Assembly (NCBI RefSeq): GCF_014138435.1
Contig: NZ_JACJIM010000001.1
Location: 930,001 to 994,000 of the forward strand
DNA length: 64,000 nucleotides
Direction: 5' to 3'
Source of the DNA: Methylobacterium fujisawaense
GTDB lineage: Bacteria; Pseudomonadota; Alphaproteobacteria; Rhizobiales; Beijerinckiaceae
How positions within the stretch are numbered: the stretch's first letter is position 1; each line of letters starts with the position of its first letter. Both the position numbers and the translations under genes were made by a program. Below are positions 46,973 through 56,024 of the stretch, piece after piece. Under the pieces are notes generated by a model. The model saw only the letters and a program-made list of their open reading frames with translations. It did no database searches and was not told the origin of the DNA.

Positions 46973-47272
46973 CGCGTCTTTCTCCGCTTAGCAGGGGGCG
47001 GCCTCGTCCCCGGCGGGGGTCCCGAGTCGAGAGCCCGCTAGGTAAGTCGGCGACCGCGGGACGGCAACGCCGTTCGGCCGCAGCGCGGGACGTTCCGTCG
47101 ATCCCGAAGCCGCGGCGGCGGATCGGTCCGCGCGGCGGATTGCCGGGTGAGATCCGGACTATTCCGCTTTCCCGGACAATCTCAGCTCCGAGTTTTGCAA
47201 TATGACCGGTAGGCCTTACTGTGCGACCGCCTTGAGTGCCGGCCGTCAGCCGGCCCGTGTCTAGAGAGTATC
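46973..47272. other. Divergent promoter region, sodB / hypothetical membrane protein
   Basis: About 300 bases between two divergent genes. AT-richer stretches (e.g. GTTTTGCAATATGACC near 47195) probably carry promoters. No RNA gene or repeat was recognised. Confidence 0.35.
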
Positions 47273-48145
47273 ATGATCGCTGCGCTGTTCGCGCTCGCCG
47301 CCGCCATGATCATCGGGGGCTGCGCCGCCGTGATCCAGGGCTTCCCGTACGTGCGTCTGGAGAGCGGGCTCGCGATGGTGATCGCGGGGTCTGTGGCGGC
47401 CTCGTCGGGTGCGGTCCTCCTCGGCCTCGGCGTGGTGGCCCTCGGTTTCCGACGGGTCGAACGGGCGATCGGGCGGGGTCCGATGGCCGGCGCGCGGGAG
47501 GCCACCGCGGGCGCCGCACCGACCATGTCCCCCGACGAGGGCCGGATCCGGCTGCCGCCGGTCCTGCCGGCGGCGCCCGCCTTTATCGTGCCTTCGGTGG
47601 TGGAGCCGGCCTTCGACCCCGAGCGCCCCCGGATCGAGCCGAACCTGGAACTTCGGGCCGACGAGGCCCGCACGCCCGTCGCGGGTCCCTCGTTGGCCGA
47701 GGTGGAGAGACCCGTTCCGGCCGAGCCGCCGCCGCTGCATGTGGCGCCTCCCGTCCACGTGGCCGAGCCGATCCGCGCACCCGCGCCGGAAGCCCCGAAG
47801 GCCGAAGCCGCGCTCGCGCCCGACGACGACCTGTTCGCCGCCCCCGAGCCGCCTCCGGAATCCCGGTCGGAGGAGCCCCATAAGGGACCGCAGGAGGGAC
47901 CGCAGGAGGAGACACCCGCCCTGCGCCCGAGCCTCGACACTCCCCCCGAGCCCGAGCCGGCTCCGAAGCCCGCCACGCGCACCGTGGTGGGGCGCTACGC
48001 CTCGGGCGGCAACACCTACGTGATGTTCGAGGACGGCTCGATCGAGGCGGAGACGCCGCAGGGCCGCTTCACCTTCGGGTCGCTCGACGAGCTGAAGGCC
48101 TTCGTGGATGGCGGCGGCGAGGCCGGGACCCGCGGCGCGGCCTGA
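47273..48145 (+). CDS. Hypothetical two-TM protein with proline-rich linker
   Basis: A 290-residue protein. Two membrane segments are at the N-terminus (MIAALFALAAAMIIGGCAAVI and AMVIAGSVAASSGAVLLGLGV). A long Pro/Glu/Ala-rich cytoplasmic region follows, and a small C-terminal domain, VGRYASGGNTYVMFEDGSIE and FTFGSLDELKAFV, that looks like a compact beta-rich module. It is found in related Hyphomicrobiales without function. It is not co-directional with its neighbours. Confidence 0.7.
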   Translation: MIAALFALAAAMIIGGCAAVIQGFPYVRLESGLAMVIAGSVAASSGAVLLGLGVVALGFRRVERAIGRGPMAGAREATAGAAPTMSPDEGRIRLPPVLPAAPAFIVPSVVEPAFDPERPRIEPNLELRADEARTPVAGPSLAEVERPVPAEPPPLHVAPPVHVAEPIRAPAPEAPKAEAALAPDDDLFAAPEPPPESRSEEPHKGPQEGPQEETPALRPSLDTPPEPEPAPKPATRTVVGRYASGGNTYVMFEDGSIEAETPQGRFTFGSLDELKAFVDGGGEAGTRGAA

Positions 48146-48275
48146 CCCCCGCGTCCGCGCGCGCGCAGCGCAGCGACCCAGGGCCGCGCGCCGTCTGCGG
48201 GCGCGGTGCGCTGCTCGATGGCCCCGTCCCCCGCAAGGACGGTGACCTGTCCGAGCCAGCGGCGGGGACGCGGCC

Positions 48276-49991
48276 TCACACCAGCGGGTTGAGGCTGTCG
48301 TTGCGCGGCGGGATCGGCGCCCGCATCGTCAGGGCGAAACCGCCGGGGGCGTAGTCGGTCGTCACCTCGGCCTGGACCTGGGTGATCAGGACGCGTTGCA
48401 GCAGGCGCGACCCGAAACCCTGACGGCTCGGCGGCGAGACGGGGGGACCGCCCGTCTCACGCCAGGAGAACCGCAGGATCCCGGCCGGTCCGCCGGGCTC
48501 CAGCGACCATTCCACCGCCACCCGCCCGGTGCGGTTCGAGAGCGCCCCGTACTTCGCGGCGTTGGTGGTCAGTTCGTGGATCGCCATGCCGATCGGCACC
48601 GCGATCTCGGAGGGCAGGTCGATCGCCGGCCCGTCGAGGCTGATGCGGCCCTCGGCGCCGCCGTCCGGCGCCACCTCCGCGTAGGGCTTCAGCTCGTTGC
48701 GCAGGAGGTTGGCGAGGGACGCCATCTGCCACGTGTCCTCGGTGAGGACCGAGTGCGTGTGCGCCAGGGATTTGATGCGCCCGACGAACGCCTCGTAGAA
48801 GCTCTCGATGCTCGACGCCGTCCGCGCCGTGGAGCCGACGATGGCCTGGACGGTGGCCAGCGTGTTCTTCACCCGGTGATGCAGTTCCCGGATCAGCAGG
48901 CTCTGGCGCTCCTCCGCGACCCGGCGGTCGGTCACGTCCGCCACGACGCCGATCAGGCGGCGCGGCAGGCGGCCGGGGGCGTCGCGCTCGAACCGCCCGG
49001 CCATGTCGATCGTGCGCCACACGCCGTCGGACTTGCGCCGGATCCGGCCGCTGATGTGGAGATCGCCGTCCTCCCGCAGCGCCTTGGAGATCGCCCGGCG
49101 GACCGCGGGACGGTCTTCGGGATGGAGGATGTCGTTGAGGAACTCGGTCTTGCCGATCGTCCCGTCCTCGGGCGTGTGCCCGAAGATCTCGTACATGTGC
49201 TCGTTCTCCCAGATCGCCTGATCCTCGAGCATGTGCCACTCGAAGATCCCGAGCTTGGCGACCGTGGTCGCGACCCGCAGGCGCTGGTCGCGGGACAGGA
49301 TCTCGTCCCGTGCCTCGACCCGTGTGGTGATGTCCTGGATGACGCCGACCATACTGGCCGGTCTGCCGTCCGGGCCCGGCACGGCCTGCCCCCGCACCCG
49401 CAGGATCACGGAGCGCCCCGCCACCGTCGTGGCCGTGTCGAACTGATAGGGCTCGTCGGTTCCGGCCGCGTCGTCGATGAGCGCGCTCAGGCGGGTGAGT
49501 TCCGCCTGCGACAGGCCGGTCTTGAGCGCCTCCCACGAGACGGAGCGACCCGGCGGCCGGCCGAGGATCCGGGCGGCGCGGCGCGACAGGGTGAGAAGGC
49601 CCGTCGCCCGGTCCCAGCGCCATTCCCCGAGCCCGGCGGCCGCCAGCGCCTCCCGGTTCGCCTCGGAATGGGCGGCCGCATCCACGTCGACCGCCTCGAC
49701 AACCAGGGTCAGGCCTGCGCGCCGGACCCGCACGTCGAGGGAGGTGCCGTCCGAGCGGCGCCAGAACTGGAGGCCGTCCCGGAGCCCCTCCGGTCCCTCG
49801 GTCAGGAGATCGGTGGCCGGCCGCCCGGGCAGGGTGCCCTGCGGCCAGCCGAGGAGATCGTGCAGCGCCCGATTGGCGGCAGCGATCGTCGCCTCGTCCG
49901 CCGACAGCACGACGAGGCCGATCGCGGCGTCGTCGAAGCCGGTGCGGGACGGGTCCGCCGCCGCCGGGTCCTGCCCCACCCTCTCATTCAC
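48276..49991 (-). CDS. PAS-domain HWE-family sensor histidine kinase
   Basis: A soluble 571-residue kinase. Three PAS-like domains occupy about 15-110, 115-230 and 235-355, and the kinase core follows. The phosphoacceptor H-box is ELHHRVKNTLATVQAI, the N-box is HELTTNAAKYGALSN, and SWRETGGP supplies the W-x-E motif that defines HWE kinases. Such kinases often act on stand-alone receivers in light or general stress pathways (PhyR system) of alphaproteobacteria; no receiver is adjacent. The GTG at 49991 follows GAGGA; a GTG ten codons earlier is possible. Confidence 0.92.
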   Translation of the reverse strand: MNERVGQDPAAADPSRTGFDDAAIGLVVLSADEATIAAANRALHDLLGWPQGTLPGRPATDLLTEGPEGLRDGLQFWRRSDGTSLDVRVRRAGLTLVVEAVDVDAAAHSEANREALAAAGLGEWRWDRATGLLTLSRRAARILGRPPGRSVSWEALKTGLSQAELTRLSALIDDAAGTDEPYQFDTATTVAGRSVILRVRGQAVPGPDGRPASMVGVIQDITTRVEARDEILSRDQRLRVATTVAKLGIFEWHMLEDQAIWENEHMYEIFGHTPEDGTIGKTEFLNDILHPEDRPAVRRAISKALREDGDLHISGRIRRKSDGVWRTIDMAGRFERDAPGRLPRRLIGVVADVTDRRVAEERQSLLIRELHHRVKNTLATVQAIVGSTARTASSIESFYEAFVGRIKSLAHTHSVLTEDTWQMASLANLLRNELKPYAEVAPDGGAEGRISLDGPAIDLPSEIAVPIGMAIHELTTNAAKYGALSNRTGRVAVEWSLEPGGPAGILRFSWRETGGPPVSPPSRQGFGSRLLQRVLITQVQAEVTTDYAPGGFALTMRAPIPPRNDSLNPLV

Positions 49992-50160
49992 TCGGAAGAA
50001 TCCTCGAACGTGCCGTGGCACGCTCCCGCCGGAGATGAACCCCGCCCCGCGATCCGCAACCGCGGCGGGACTTCAGGATGGCGATCGAGCGTGACTGTGG
50101 CAAGGCGTTCCGCTCCGCCTGCGGCGACCGGGCGCCCGGGCGGCGCGATCGAGGCCGGTC

Positions 50161-50895
50161 TCAGCGCGGATGCCGGGCGAATTCCAGGTAGGTGGGCCGC
50201 CGCCCCGCGTCCAGCGCCTTGGCCTCGTAGCGCGTGCCGGGCCAACCCGGGAAGGGCTGCGTCCAGTCCTGCGCCCCCCGTGCCGTCCAGGTGAGGTCCG
50301 GGCAGCGCGCGGCCCGGACCAGCGTCCAGCCGGCGTAGTCGTCGATGTCGCTGGCGAAGCGGAACAGGCCGCCATCCTTCAGCACCCGGCCGATCTCGGC
50401 GAGCGAGGCATCGGAGACGAAGCGGCGCTTGCGCTGCCGGCGCTTGGGCCAGGGATCGGGATAGAGCAGGTAGACCCGATCGAGGCAGGCATCCGGCAGG
50501 CGCGCCAGGAGGGCGGTCACGTCCGCGTCGCGGATGCGGACGTTGCGCAGACCCTGCGCCTCGATCGCCGCCAGCAGCTTGACCACACCGTTCACGAAGG
50601 GCTCGGCGCCGATGATGCCGACGGTCGGCTGCGCGGCCGCCTGGGCGGCGAGGTGCTCGCCGCCGCCGAAGCCGATCTCCAGCCAGAGCGCCTCGGGCGG
50701 CGCCGCCATCGCGGGAAACAGCGTCCGCGGATCGAGGGGCCGGTCGTCCGGCGGCAGGTCGATGCGCAGGGCCGGCAGAAGCTCGGCGAGCCGGCGCTCC
50801 TGCTGGCCGCGCAGGCGCTTGCCCTTGCGCCGGCCGAAGAAGGCGCGCTCCAGCTCCTCGGCCGGCGGTGCGGCGCGTCCAGACGTGTCAGACAT
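50161..50895 (-). CDS. trmB: tRNA (guanine-N7)-methyltransferase
   Basis: TrmB methylates G46 of tRNAs with SAM. The 244-residue product carries the SAM-binding LWLEIGFGGGEHLA, then the family signature VYLLYPDPWPKRRQRKRR and FASDIDDYAGWT. Its frequent partner metK, which makes the SAM it uses, lies upstream in the same orientation. I choose the ATG at 50895; a GTG two codons earlier is equivalent. Confidence 0.96.
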   Translation of the reverse strand: MSDTSGRAAPPAEELERAFFGRRKGKRLRGQQERRLAELLPALRIDLPPDDRPLDPRTLFPAMAAPPEALWLEIGFGGGEHLAAQAAAQPTVGIIGAEPFVNGVVKLLAAIEAQGLRNVRIRDADVTALLARLPDACLDRVYLLYPDPWPKRRQRKRRFVSDASLAEIGRVLKDGGLFRFASDIDDYAGWTLVRAARCPDLTWTARGAQDWTQPFPGWPGTRYEAKALDAGRRPTYLEFARHPR

Positions 50896-51241
50896 GGTCA
50901 CGGTGCGCCGTCGAAGGGCTTGCGCATCTCAGCGGGGTTGCTCGGCGGCGTGGGACCTTCGTCCCGTGCCGGTGTCTCGCGCCGTCGGTCCGGGGGCCGC
51001 GGGCAAGCCCGGATCCGGGATCGCCGTCCCGACGCGGATCCGGATCCGCCGTCGCGTCTGGATGCGGGCTCCGCGGGGCGGCCCCGGATGACGGAGCGGT
51101 TGCCGGCCCGAGCCGGCCACCGGTCGGACCCAGGCGTGCGCGGCGCCGATCGCGGTGGGTGTGCGTCCGGCGCAGGCCTCGGACGACACCGGAACCGGCG
51201 CTGCCCCGAACCCGCTCCGCGGGTCCGGGGCGATTCCGTCC
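50896..51241. other. Gap between metK and trmB with a GC hairpin
   Basis: About 345 bases without a credible gene. CCCCGAACCCGC at 51204 and GCGGGTCCGGGG ending 51230 form a 12-bp stem with one mismatch, placed 11 bases after the metK stop; it may attenuate or terminate the metK transcript (minus strand). No T-run is present. Confidence 0.4.
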
Positions 51242-52420
51242 TCAGGCGAGGGCGGACTTCAGCTTGCCGGCGAGGTCGGTCCGCTCCCAGGAGAAGCCGC
51301 CATCGGCCTCCGGGGCGCGGCCGAAATGGCCGTAGGCCGAGGTGCGCGCGTAGATCGGCTTGTTGAGGCCGAGCGCCGTGCGGATGCCGCGGGGCGACAG
51401 GTCCATGGCGTCCATCAGCACGGCTTCGAGCTTGGCCTCGTCCACGTTCCCGGTGCCGTGCAGGTCCACGTAGATCGAGAGCGGCTTCGAGACGCCGATC
51501 GCGTAGGCGAGCTGGATCGTGGCGCGGCTGGCGAGGCCCGCGGCCACCACGTTCTTGGCGAGGTAGCGCGCCGCGTAGGCCGCCGAGCGGTCGACCTTCG
51601 TCGGATCCTTGCCGGAGAACGCGCCGCCGCCATGCGGGGCCGCGCCGCCGTAGGTGTCGACGATGATCTTGCGGCCGGTGAGGCCGGCATCGCCGTCCGG
51701 ACCGCCGATCACGAACTTGCCGGTCGGGTTCACGTGCCAGGCCGTGCCCTCGTTGACCCAGCCCTGCGGCAGGGCCTTGAGGATGTAGGGCTCGACGATG
51801 GCGCGCACGTCCGCGGAATCGAGGGACTCGTCGAGGTGCTGCGTCGACAGCACGATCTGCGTGACCTCGACCGGGCGGCCGTTCTCATAACGGACCGTGA
51901 CCTGGCTCTTGGCGTCGGGCCCGAGCTTGGCGGCGTCGCCCTGCTTCGCCTTGCGGGCGTCGGCGAGATCCTTGAGGATCTTGTGGGCGTAGAAGATCGG
52001 CGCCGGCATCAGCTCGGGGGTCTCGTCGGCGGCGTAGCCGAACATGATGCCCTGGTCGCCCGCGCCCTCGTCCTTGTTGCCGGCGGCGTCCACGCCTTGG
52101 GCGATGTCGGCCGACTGGGCGTGGAGGTAGATGGCGACGTCGTTGTTCTTCCAGTGGAAGCCCGACTGCTCGTAGCCGATATCCTTCACGGCCTCGCGGG
52201 TCAGGGCCTCGAGGTCCTTGAAGGTGACCGAATCGGGCCCGCGCACCTCGCCGGCGATGACGATGCGGTTGGTGGTGGCGAGGGTCTCGACGCCGAGCCG
52301 TGCCTCCGGCATCGCCGCGAGATAGGCGTCGACGACGGTGTCGGAGATTCTGTCGCAGACCTTGTCGGGGTGCCCCTCGGACACGGACTCGCTGGTGAAC
52401 AGATAGTTTGAGCGCGGCAT
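51242..52420 (-). CDS. metK: S-adenosylmethionine synthetase
   Basis: MetK makes SAM from methionine and ATP. The 392-residue product begins [20 protein letters not shown] with the catalytic histidine and shows [12 protein letters not shown] and [19 protein letters not shown], the two family signatures. An XRE regulator gene lies upstream in the same orientation, as in many alphaproteobacteria, where the order lnt-HTH-metK-trmB is common; lnt is not present here. Confidence 0.98.
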   Translation of the reverse strand: MPRSNYLFTSESVSEGHPDKVCDRISDTVVDAYLAAMPEARLGVETLATTNRIVIAGEVRGPDSVTFKDLEALTREAVKDIGYEQSGFHWKNNDVAIYLHAQSADIAQGVDAAGNKDEGAGDQGIMFGYAADETPELMPAPIFYAHKILKDLADARKAKQGDAAKLGPDAKSQVTVRYENGRPVEVTQIVLSTQHLDESLDSADVRAIVEPYILKALPQGWVNEGTAWHVNPTGKFVIGGPDGDAGLTGRKIIVDTYGGAAPHGGGAFSGKDPTKVDRSAAYAARYLAKNVVAAGLASRATIQLAYAIGVSKPLSIYVDLHGTGNVDEAKLEAVLMDAMDLSPRGIRTALGLNKPIYARTSAYGHFGRAPEADGGFSWERTDLAGKLKSALA

Positions 52421-52443
52421 CAGACGGCCTCGGTTTCAGAGGT

Positions 52444-52464
52444 ACGCCGTCGCGATCGCGGCGT
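52444..52464 (-). promoter_or_regulatory. Hairpin in the metK leader
   Basis: ACGCCG (52444-52449) and CGGCGT (52459-52464) form a perfect short stem 24 bases upstream of the metK ATG, with a 9-base loop. It could modulate translation. It does not match a SAM riboswitch consensus well enough to be named. Confidence 0.3.
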
Positions 52465-52522
52465 TAGACCCTTCATGGGGCGGGCGTTCTCGCACCCGAG
52501 CAGTGGACGGTCAAGATGGAGG

Positions 52523-52548
52523 AACGAACGGATCCGCTATAACGAACG
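52523..52548. promoter_or_regulatory. Tandem AACGAACG repeats upstream of metK
   Basis: AACGAACG occurs at 52523-52530 and 52541-52548, 18 bases apart, with a related AACGACCG-like stretch following. They sit about 105-130 bases upstream of metK, between it and the XRE regulator gene. The spacing suggests an operator for a dimeric regulator; the XRE protein is the obvious candidate. This is inference. Confidence 0.35.
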
Positions 52549-52591
52549 AAACGACCGAAAGAACGGCCGCCCCGGGGATCCCGCCGCGGCC

Positions 52592-53023
52592 TCAACCGCC
52601 GATCTTGCTCTCCAGGGCGCGGATGGCGTCGGCCACGTCGCGGCGCGCTTCCTCGGAGAAGTTTTCGGTGATGTGACGGCCCACGATTTCGGCCAGCCCC
52701 TTCAGGCCGCCATCCGACAGGGCCGATTGCTCGCGCTCGCCGAAGCCCGGCGCGACGAAGTCATCGTTCCGGGGCATGCCTTTGAAGAAGTAATCCATCG
52801 GCACGCCGGTCATCCGCGAGAAGATATCGAGATGGACGGCGCTGATCCGGTTGGTGCCCTTCTCATACTTCTGGAGCTGGGCAGCAGACATACCGAAGCT
52901 CTGCGCGACGCGGCGCTGTGTGAGCGACGCCTTCCGGCGCTGCTCGGCGATGCGTTGCCCGACATAGACGTCGCGCTGATCGGTCTTCTGGCCCGCCATG
53001 AAGTGCTCGTCCACCCCCGCCAT
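52592..53023 (-). CDS. XRE-family helix-turn-helix transcriptional regulator
   Basis: A 140-residue regulator with a Cro/CI-type HTH near residues 20-75 (GQRIAEQRRKASLTQRRVAQ, SFGMSAAQLQKYEKGTNRIS) and a C-terminal helical region ending ADAIRALESKIGG. It belongs to the alphaproteobacterial group encoded next to metK. The ATG at 53023 follows CCAGGATTC; an ATG at 52999 is also possible and leaves the HTH intact. Its targets are not known from the sequence. Confidence 0.88.
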   Translation of the reverse strand: MAGVDEHFMAGQKTDQRDVYVGQRIAEQRRKASLTQRRVAQSFGMSAAQLQKYEKGTNRISAVHLDIFSRMTGVPMDYFFKGMPRNDDFVAPGFGEREQSALSDGGLKGLAEIVGRHITENFSEEARRDVADAIRALESKIGG

Positions 53024-53140
53024 GAATCCTGGCAGCAAAGCTTAGCGCGGCCCTCGGTACTTGTCACCGGCAGGCGGTCACCGTGGCGGACGATTTGCGC
53101 GCGGCTCCGCGGCCGGAGAGAATTGCAAGACGCGAAAACT

Positions 53141-53475
53141 TGGCGTCCCCGGCAGGGCTCGAACCTGCGACCCCAGGTTTCATACCACTTCGGCTTTCGC
53201 CGCCGCGTCCCGAAGGCTCGCGTTCGTGGCCTGGACTATCCCTTCACCGTGGGCTGGATCGCCTCCAGCCGTTAGGTGCCGCCCGTCTAGTCTCTACACC
53301 TTCCCGCCGGGGCACCGTCGGGCTTGGCTCGGGATCGGCAGAGCATCGGACGCCTGAGCGCCGATGCCGGAAGCTTTCCCCGACTTTGAGCGGATCCGCC
53401 GCGTGGTTTCCCGACGCGACGCCCAATTGAACCTGCTTAGGAAACCTGTGCTCTGTCCAGCTGAGCTACGGAGAC
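53141..53475 (-). tRNA. tRNA-Arg (anticodon CCT) interrupted by a group I intron
   Basis: On the minus strand the 5' exon runs from 53475 to 53439 and the 3' exon from 53180 to 53141. Joined, they give a 77-base tRNA: acceptor stem GTCTCCG pairs with CGGGGAC, the D arm is TAGCTCAGCTGGACAGAGCA, the anticodon stem CAGGT/ACCTG encloses loop TTCCTAA (anticodon CCT), and CCA is encoded. The 258-base insertion follows the third anticodon base. Neither exon alone is a tRNA, so splicing is required for AGG decoding by this gene. Confidence 0.95.
53181..53438 (-). ncRNA. Self-splicing group I intron (IC3-like) in tRNA-Arg(CCT)
   Basis: A 258-base intron without an open frame. The exon-intron border is after a U and the intron ends in G, as group I introns require. 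Conserved core pieces, read on the minus strand, are GGGAAACCACGC (53412-53401), GAGCCAAGC (53330-53322), AAGGTGTAGAGACTAGACGG (53302-53283), CACCTAA (53278-53272), ATAGTCCAG (53239-53231) and the GCGAAAGC hairpin (53200-53193). The same core blocks occur in the known Azoarcus tRNA intron, and an intron in the same tRNA-Arg(CCU) is known from Agrobacterium. No homing endonuclease is encoded. Confidence 0.93.
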
Positions 53476-53567
53476 AACCGCGTGCTCCATAGCATTCTCC
53501 CCGTCCGAGGCCAACCGCGCCCGGTGGAAAGGCGGACGGCCGGGGCTCGCGGCCTCGGGGGTGTTCC

Positions 53568-54461
53568 ATGGGCGGGATCACGGGCTGGGAGAGACAGCGG
53601 AGCGCGGCAGCGGCGCGGGTGGTGCGCGCGGGGATGCGCGCGGCGGTGCGCGCGGTCGTGCTCACGGCCTCCCTCGCCGCGACGCCGGGCGTCCTGCCGG
53701 TCCGGGCCGCCCCGCGGACCAGCCTGTCCGAATGCATGGCGGGGCCGGCGCGCGTCGAGGTCATCGCGGGGATCGGCCCCCGGGGGGAGATCCGCCTCGC
53801 GTCGGGCGTCCGTGCGGTGCCGGACTCGCTGCGGTGGCCGGACGCGCCGGAGGCCGCATCCGCGGCCCAGGCCTGGCTGGAGGCCCGGCTGGGCGCCAGG
53901 GTCACGATGATTCCGCGCGGGCAGCCCGACCGCTGGGATCGGGTGCGGGCCGATCTCCTGATCGCGGAGGGTGAGGAGGATCTGGCGGGCGGCCTCATCG
54001 GGGCGGGCCTCGCCGTCGCGGACGCGAACGAGGCCGATTCGCTCTGCCGCCCCGCCCTGCGCCTCATGGAGGCGGCGGCCCGCGCGCGCAGGCTCGGCCT
54101 CTGGCGCGCGCCGCTTCCAGGGGCGCAGGACGGCCCGGCGCTCCGGGCGAAGGCGGGGCATTTCGTCGTCGTGGAGGGGCGCATCCGCCATATCGGCGAG
54201 CGGGGCGCGCGCACCTATCTCGATTTCGCGGCCCGGGGCACGGACGGGCTCACGGTGACGGTATCGAAACGCACTTGGCGAATGATGCGCGCCCGTGGTT
54301 TGAGTGCGGCCTCGCTCGAAGACCGGCGCGTGCGGGTGCGCGGCCTCCTCGAGGTCCGGCGCGGCCCGACCTTGGAGGCCGCCATCGACGGGATCGAGGT
54401 TCTGGACGAGGCGGACCGGCCGGAGGCCGGTCCGGACAGGGAACGGGAATTGCGGCGCTGA
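53568..54461 (+). CDS. Exported SNase-like (thermonuclease family) protein
   Basis: A 297-residue protein with an N-terminal signal-like segment (RAVVLTASLAATPGVLPVRA) and a diverged staphylococcal-nuclease fold: WDRVRADLLIAEGEEDLAGG, GAGLAVADANEADSLCRPAL, EAAARARRLGLWR. A second OB-like beta region (VVVEGRIRHIGERGARTYLDF) follows. The catalytic Arg/Glu set of true nucleases is not clearly preserved, so nuclease activity is doubtful. It ends 5 bases before the M48 protease gene, and both genes begin with the same 17 bases. The two are surely one operon. Confidence 0.78.
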   Translation: MGGITGWERQRSAAAARVVRAGMRAAVRAVVLTASLAATPGVLPVRAAPRTSLSECMAGPARVEVIAGIGPRGEIRLASGVRAVPDSLRWPDAPEAASAAQAWLEARLGARVTMIPRGQPDRWDRVRADLLIAEGEEDLAGGLIGAGLAVADANEADSLCRPALRLMEAAARARRLGLWRAPLPGAQDGPALRAKAGHFVVVEGRIRHIGERGARTYLDFAARGTDGLTVTVSKRTWRMMRARGLSAASLEDRRVRVRGLLEVRRGPTLEAAIDGIEVLDEADRPEAGPDRERELRR

Positions 54462-54466
54462 TCGCG

Positions 54467-55951
54467 ATGGGCGGGATCACGGGTCACATCATCGGGGCGT
54501 GCGTCCACGGGGCGGGACGCCGCCCGCGCGGTGCGGCGGCGCTCGGCGGGCTCGCCCTGTTGCTCGGCGCCTGCGTCGCCGACCAGACCGAGGCGACCGT
54601 GCGGCCGGCCGTGGTCCGGGTGCCCGCGGAGGCGCCGCGCACGACGGGCCGCGAGCGCGCCGCGGACGCCGACCACCTCAAGCTCGTGGCCTCCTTCGGG
54701 GGCGAGGCGCGGGCGCCCAACGTGATGCGGCTGCTCACGGAGGTGACGGACCGCCTCGTGCGGGCCAGCGACCGGCCCGATCAGAGCTACACGGTGACGC
54801 TCCTCGATTCGCCGGTGGTCAACGCCTTCGCGCTGCCGAACGGGCGGCTCTACGTGACCCGCGGCCTCGTGGCCCTGGCGAGCGATACCTCCGAGGTGGC
54901 CGCCGTCCTGGCGCACGAGATGGCCCACGTGACCCTCAACCACGCCACGGCCCGCAGCGAGCTGGAGCTGCGCTCGGCGCTCGTCAGCCGGGTCGTGGCC
55001 GACGTGCTGAACGATCCCGATACCGGCGCGCAGCTCCAGCACCAGTCCCGCTTCGCCCTGGCCCGGTTCTCCCGCGAGCAGGAACTGGAGGCGGACGCCA
55101 CCGGCGTGCGCACCCTCGCCAAGGCCGGCTACGATCCGTTCGCGGCCGGGCGCTTCCTCACCGCCCTCAGCCGCTCGACGGGGCTGAAGGCCGGCAGCGC
55201 CAACGCGCCCGACATGCTGGCGACCCATCCGGGCACGGCCGAGCGCATCACCCAGGTCACCCGGGCGGCCCGCCGCATCGGCGCGCCGGGCATCGGCACC
55301 GACGACCGCGCCACCTACCTCGCGGCGGTGGACGGCCTCGCCTACGGCGACAATCCGCGCGACGGCGCGGTGCGCGGGCACCGCTTCATCCATCCCGGCC
55401 TCGGTATCGCCTTCGAGGTGCCGGAGGGCTTCACCCTGGAGAACACCCGCTCGGCGGTGCTCGGGACGACCCAGGACGGCAGCCGGCGCCTGCTGTTCGA
55501 CCAGATCGAGGCCAAGGAGGGCCAGCCCCTCGACGCGGTGCTCAAGGCGAGCTGGAACGACGCCTTCGACCCGGCCGGCTTCGAGACCCGGGAGGTCGGC
55601 GGCCACCCGGCGGCCTTCGCGCTGTCGCGGGGGAAGGAGTGGACCTTCCGCCTCGCGGCGATCCGGATCGGCGATTCGACCTACCGGATGATCATGGCCG
55701 CCAAGGGCACCGCCGATCCCGACCCGGCCTTCCGCCGCTGGACCGCGACCCTCGTCGCCGTGTCGCCGGACGAGGCGGTCCTGCGTCCCCTGCGGCTGCA
55801 GGTGGTCCAGGCGATGTCGGCCAATGCCGAGGATCTCGCCCGCCGCATGGCGGTGCCCGACCGGGCGCTCGACCGGTTCCTCGTCCTCAACGGCCTGGAG
55901 CGCGGCGCCGCGCTGGTGCCGGGTCGCGGCTACAAGATCATCGTGGAATAG
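54467..55951 (+). CDS. M48-family metalloprotease lipoprotein (BepA/YfgC-like)
   Basis: A 494-residue periplasmic zinc protease. A lipobox LLLGAC near residue 30 predicts a lipid anchor. The protease domain has HEMAH (HExxH) with the third ligand in EQELEADATGVR. Behind it are a PDZ/TPR-like region (FEVPEGFTLENTRSAVLG) and a C-terminal LysM-like end (RALDRFLVLNGLERGAALVPG, GYKIIVE). The family controls outer-membrane assembly. The ATG at 54467 lies 5 bases after the SNase-like stop. Confidence 0.92.
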   Translation: MGGITGHIIGACVHGAGRRPRGAAALGGLALLLGACVADQTEATVRPAVVRVPAEAPRTTGRERAADADHLKLVASFGGEARAPNVMRLLTEVTDRLVRASDRPDQSYTVTLLDSPVVNAFALPNGRLYVTRGLVALASDTSEVAAVLAHEMAHVTLNHATARSELELRSALVSRVVADVLNDPDTGAQLQHQSRFALARFSREQELEADATGVRTLAKAGYDPFAAGRFLTALSRSTGLKAGSANAPDMLATHPGTAERITQVTRAARRIGAPGIGTDDRATYLAAVDGLAYGDNPRDGAVRGHRFIHPGLGIAFEVPEGFTLENTRSAVLGTTQDGSRRLLFDQIEAKEGQPLDAVLKASWNDAFDPAGFETREVGGHPAAFALSRGKEWTFRLAAIRIGDSTYRMIMAAKGTADPDPAFRRWTATLVAVSPDEAVLRPLRLQVVQAMSANAEDLARRMAVPDRALDRFLVLNGLERGAALVPGRGYKIIVE

Positions 55952-56024
55952 CCGCCCTGCGCGGCGGCGGCTTGTGCGTTCGCCCGGCCCGGACATCCTG
56001 CCGGGGTCGTTCAGGGAGAGCGCC

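Noticed and set aside
52421..52591. A SAM riboswitch in front of metK
   Set aside because: Only a short stem is visible; the conserved core sequences of SAM-I, SAM-II or SAM-SAH classes were not recognised.
53061..53430. Open frames across the tRNA-Arg(CCT) region
   Set aside because: They run through the tRNA exons and the intron core, which explain the sequence fully.
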